Shown piece after piece: positions 55,545-58,478 of a stretch of 58,478 bases of DNA (within the stretch, counting starts at the first letter, position 1; each line of letters opens with the position of its first letter). Below the pieces are notes generated by a model. The model was not told the DNA's origin and searched no databases. It was given only the letters and a program-made list of their open reading frames with translations. This stretch comes from Xanthoparmelia taractica (taxonomy: Eukaryota > Ascomycota > Lecanoromycetes > Lecanorales > Parmeliaceae). The stretch spans positions 1-58,478 of the forward strand of contig JANQBS010000244.1 of assembly GCA_033085395.1 (NCBI GenBank). The letters run 5' to 3'. The position numbers and the translations under genes are program-made.

Positions 55545-57551
55545 ATGCTCCCCTCACCGCTGCACCCATCTACCGATACCACACTCAACCCAAAGAGCAG
55601 TACCGAATCACTAGCATCAGATGCCTCCAACTCGATCGCCATGGTGCGGAAGGCCTCAAGTTCATCTGTGCCTGGAAATCTTGCCCCCGGTTCCAATAAT
55701 CTCTCAGTCCCCGCAACAGCAGTTCACCCAGCCGAAGTGACACCACCAAACAAAAACGTCGTCCAGATCGTCACCTACTCTTCACGCATGGTAGACAACG
55801 TCACCGACATAGTGCAAGCGCTCAACATTTCTTCCAGCGCCTCGATTAAGTACGGCACCATCAAGGGCGCCGGCAGCGCTTCCATCGTGAATGAGAACAA
55901 AGTCAACCAATCCGACCTCAACTACATCGTCACCGTCAAAGTGACCAACGAGACCTCCCCCATCGCCGACAAGATGACCTTCAACCCCATACCGGAGATG
56001 GACAACTCGAAATTTACCGACGTGTTCGGCGATTGCTTCATTAGCGGCTTCACCGAAGGTGGCGAGTTCAGCGCTATCGTCAGCATCAAAGTAAGCGACA
56101 AGTCGAAAATCTCGGCCGTCAAAGCGGCCGCGGAAGCCGAGATCGCTATCGCAGCCGCCCCAGGGTTATCAGTTGGGACGAAAAACAGTCTTGATAAGAG
56201 TAAGAGTGATGTATGGGATGATACGGAGACCACCATATCCGTCAACTGGGCTGGAGGAGGAGACCTGAAACCTGCTGACGAGAAATGGGATCTTGCGACT
56301 GTCGTAGACGTTGCAACAAGATTCCCGCATCTCGTGCAGACATGCGCGCAGCGGACATCCGCCGTCTTGACCCGATATACCAGCCTACGAAGCTTCAACG
56401 AGGCCAACGCGCGGAATCCACCAGAGGACAAGTTCCGCATCCTGGATTACGACCTCTGCTCGCTCTACACGCAGGACTTGTTCAGCGCCTTTCTGGCCTA
56501 CAAGGACATTTGGGCCGAGCTCTCTGAGATGATGAAGAACCCAGACCAGTACCGCGAGCGAGATCCCGGCACCGATGTTCCGAATCCTATCCAACTGACA
56601 CCGCAAAGCTTGAACGAGGCGAGACTGCTGGCGCGCAAAGGGCTCACTCAGATTACGGATGTAACGAAAAAGCTGATTTACGATCCCGCCTTGGCCGATT
56701 TAGACGAGCAGGGCAATCAAAGACCAGTGCCATACACCTGGCCAGGGGAGATCAGAAAGAGAATGCCCGTGAGTCAAGCGTTGAATGACCATGGTAATCC
56801 CAACAGACTAATAGTGTCCCAGATCCGCCGCCACGGCCCTACAATCCGCGAACAGACCGACATCGTCAGCAGAGACACAAACCACGGTCTTCTGACCGCC
56901 GCAGAGATCTCCAAAGTTGGTCTCTGGGCCCACGACTCCGATCTCGAGTTCGCTCCCTTGGTCGGTGACCGCCTCCCTGTCCCCAGTTCATGGCTACACC
57001 GCCGCAAAGACACCCTTTTCTGCACGCTTGACCAGCTCCAGAATGCCAAAACCCTCTCCCACCTCACCCGCCTACGCATCCACGCGCACGAACACCGCTC
57101 GATAAACTGGCTCGCCGTCGTCGGCCGGCAAACGCACTCGGCGAAATCCCACGGCCACGTCTCCGCCATAACGTTCTGCACCTCCTCACCCTCCACCTCC
57201 GACGCCTCAAACGCCGACGGCACAACCCACAGCGTCGGAAGGCCCTCCTCAAACCACACTTACTGGTCGACGCCGCTAGCCGACCTCACACGGACAACTG
57301 CCTGCAAAGTTCGCATCGAATACATGCCCGGCTCCGGCAGCCTGGCGGCGTTGATCGTCTTGGACAAGAACGGGCAAGAGCTGACGAGCTGGAAGGAATA
57401 CGGGCAGGGCAAAGTGAGCATGCCGGCCAGGCTGAAAAGGGTGGAGCAAAAGGCGCCGGATGAGCGGAGCGGATGGGCGCTGGCGGGGTTCTGGGGCCAT
57501 GAGGACGGCCTGGTGATTACGAGTGTGGGGGCGATTTGGAGGAAGGCTTGA
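55545..57551 (+). CDS. MACPF-like fungal protein
   Basis: Intron-free, 668 residues, no signal peptide. The N-terminal 60 residues are serine/proline-rich. Residues about 75-250 hold the pore-former-like core: TYSSRMVDNVTDIVQALNIS, YGTIKGAGSASIVNENKVNQ, and FTDVFGDCFISGFTEGGEFS near residue 161, where fungal members of the membrane-attack-complex/perforin-like group carry a Y/F-G-D-x-F-I-x-G-x-x-x-G-G box. An alanine-rich helix (KAAAEAEIAIAAAP) follows, as in the membrane-inserting segments of the group. The C-terminus (WGHEDGLVITSVGAIW) resembles a jacalin-like strand end. Whether it makes pores is unknown; roles in defence or allorecognition are inferences. Confidence 0.72.
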   Translation: MLPSPLHPSTDTTLNPKSSTESLASDASNSIAMVRKASSSSVPGNLAPGSNNLSVPATAVHPAEVTPPNKNVVQIVTYSSRMVDNVTDIVQALNISSSASIKYGTIKGAGSASIVNENKVNQSDLNYIVTVKVTNETSPIADKMTFNPIPEMDNSKFTDVFGDCFISGFTEGGEFSAIVSIKVSDKSKISAVKAAAEAEIAIAAAPGLSVGTKNSLDKSKSDVWDDTETTISVNWAGGGDLKPADEKWDLATVVDVATRFPHLVQTCAQRTSAVLTRYTSLRSFNEANARNPPEDKFRILDYDLCSLYTQDLFSAFLAYKDIWAELSEMMKNPDQYRERDPGTDVPNPIQLTPQSLNEARLLARKGLTQITDVTKKLIYDPALADLDEQGNQRPVPYTWPGEIRKRMPVSQALNDHGNPNRLIVSQIRRHGPTIREQTDIVSRDTNHGLLTAAEISKVGLWAHDSDLEFAPLVGDRLPVPSSWLHRRKDTLFCTLDQLQNAKTLSHLTRLRIHAHEHRSINWLAVVGRQTHSAKSHGHVSAITFCTSSPSTSDASNADGTTHSVGRPSSNHTYWSTPLADLTRTTACKVRIEYMPGSGSLAALIVLDKNGQELTSWKEYGQGKVSMPARLKRVEQKAPDERSGWALAGFWGHEDGLVITSVGAIWRKA

Positions 57552-58130
57552 GCGAGTGGTGTGCGAGGGGGAAGGAGTGACTAATGGTGTCTGGATGTTT
57601 ACGGAGGGTATGTATATATACTTACTAATCCCTGCGAATTCTGCTTCCTCTTTTAGCGATGGCGTTTGCGGCTGGAATGAGCGATCTTCGATAGCAAAGC
57701 CTGGATCCAGTATTTGGGATGTGGCATGTTGTATTTGTTTCATCGTCTTATTGTCTCTGGGGGTTCACGCAATGGCGTTGAGATGGATGAACTGGCTTAC
57801 ATCTTAATACTATATACCACAGAATCCTTATGTCAGTACTCGAATCCTACCTACCAAATATATGAAGTACCTACCTATATCACGAAAGTGCTACTATATC
57901 AAGCCATAAAAGACTAATCCCAACCAGGCAAGCTTTCGCAAATGACGTACCTTAGTATCCTCTTCCCCTCTCCCCATCAATCTCGTCTCATCTTCTATAT
58001 TATATCAATCTTGAAATCTTCTCTCCTGGCTCTCGACATCAATTTCAACTATACATATATCAAGTCAACTGGTGTCGACAGCACTGTATACCTCGTTGAC
58101 TATAGCACGTAACTACTGTGTATATATAAC
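57552..58130. other. Intergenic region and promoter of the last gene
   Basis: No gene recognised. Several TATATA-type stretches occur, the last (about 58120-58128) directly before the ATG at 58131. Confidence 0.45.
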
Positions 58131-58478
58131 ATGGCGACCCAATCAGGCAAATCCTTTCGTTCGTACGTGTATCTTATCCTCTTTCGCTCTCCCCTCTCCC
58201 TCTCCCCTTTACTTTCTCTTATGCTACCACAATTTCCCCTCCGGAATAAGCAACAATACTAACACTATACAGCCTTCTCGGCATCGAGCCCTCCAAACCC
58301 ACCACGAAGGACAGCGTGCTCGTGATCGTGGACGCGCAAAATGAATACGATCATGGCCTGCTTGCGGTTTCGAACGTGCAGGCGTCGCGGGCGGTTATTG
58401 GTGATGGAATTTGATGACGGCTTTATTGTTATTCTATGGAGTTGAGTGCTACTTATGGTCCATGCCAAGCCATAATAG
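58131..58478 (+). CDS. Isochorismatase-family cysteine hydrolase, 5' part
   Basis: Exon 1 (58131-58162) codes MATQSGKSFR plus part of a serine codon. A 110-bp GT-AG intron follows, and exon 2 starts at 58273 with LLGIEPSKPTTKDSV, then VLVIVDAQNEYDHGLLAVSN and VQASRAVI. The D-x-Q-N-x-(Y/F) motif with its aspartate is the first catalytic element of isochorismatase-like cysteine hydrolases. After about 58400 the frame closes, probably at a GTGATG donor, so the next exon (with the catalytic lysine and cysteine) lies beyond the window. Substrate unknown. Confidence 0.8.

Noticed and set aside
52549..58478. A secondary-metabolite cluster around the P450
   Set aside because: No polyketide synthase, peptide synthetase, terpene cyclase or pathway regulator was seen in the window.

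Overview
The window begins with twelve uninterrupted CCCTAA repeats, so it is the end of a chromosome. Short GT-AG introns (about 49-112 bp), fungal protein families and a heavily C-to-T/G-to-A mutated repeat block point to a filamentous ascomycete (Pezizomycotina, plausibly Dothideomycetes) with repeat-induced point mutation (RIP). No ribosomal RNA, tRNA or CRISPR array was seen.

Region 1 (1-14.58 kb) is telomere followed by AT-rich, gene-free subtelomere. A complete LTR retrotransposon (468-7672, minus orientation) has 162-bp LTRs that differ only by transitions, an ATTAA target duplication and a pol reading frame destroyed by RIP. It is followed by a relic of an OrsD/DUF3505-type zinc-finger protein, a diverged direct repeat, clusters of palindromes, and a second, 5'-truncated Gypsy element on the plus strand (about 9.3-14.58 kb) that ends in a probable 3' LTR. 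Base composition returns to normal at about 14.48 kb, inside that LTR.

Region 2 (14.6-34.7 kb) has sparse genes: a CorA-like fungal membrane protein (15470-17481), a possible divergent small gene, a possible membrane protein (19.0-19.8 kb), a small secreted cysteine protein (21372-21980), a seven-helix rhodopsin/SAT4-type membrane protein (26247-27865), a DUF7924-type gene with a frameshift (29182-30634) and a coiled-coil protein (30913-31816). A 900-bp hAT transposon relic (33561-34460) with matching terminal repeats and a perfect 8-bp target duplication splits an older reading frame.

Region 3 (35.3-58.48 kb) is richer in genes: an isocitrate lyase/PEP mutase superfamily enzyme, a TupA-like solute-binding protein, a hypothetical protein (42300-43172), three consecutive minus-strand genes for predicted secreted proteins (46666-48003, 48927-50025, 50601-51185), a cytochrome P450 (52549-54284), a MACPF-like protein (55545-57551), and the 5' end of an isochorismatase-family hydrolase that runs off the window. 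The genes do not form an obvious single pathway. The pattern is a subtelomeric accessory region of secreted proteins, membrane proteins, a P450 and a pore-former-like protein, next to silenced transposons. Gene models here were spliced by eye; exon ends stated as positions are those where both splice sites and reading phase agree.
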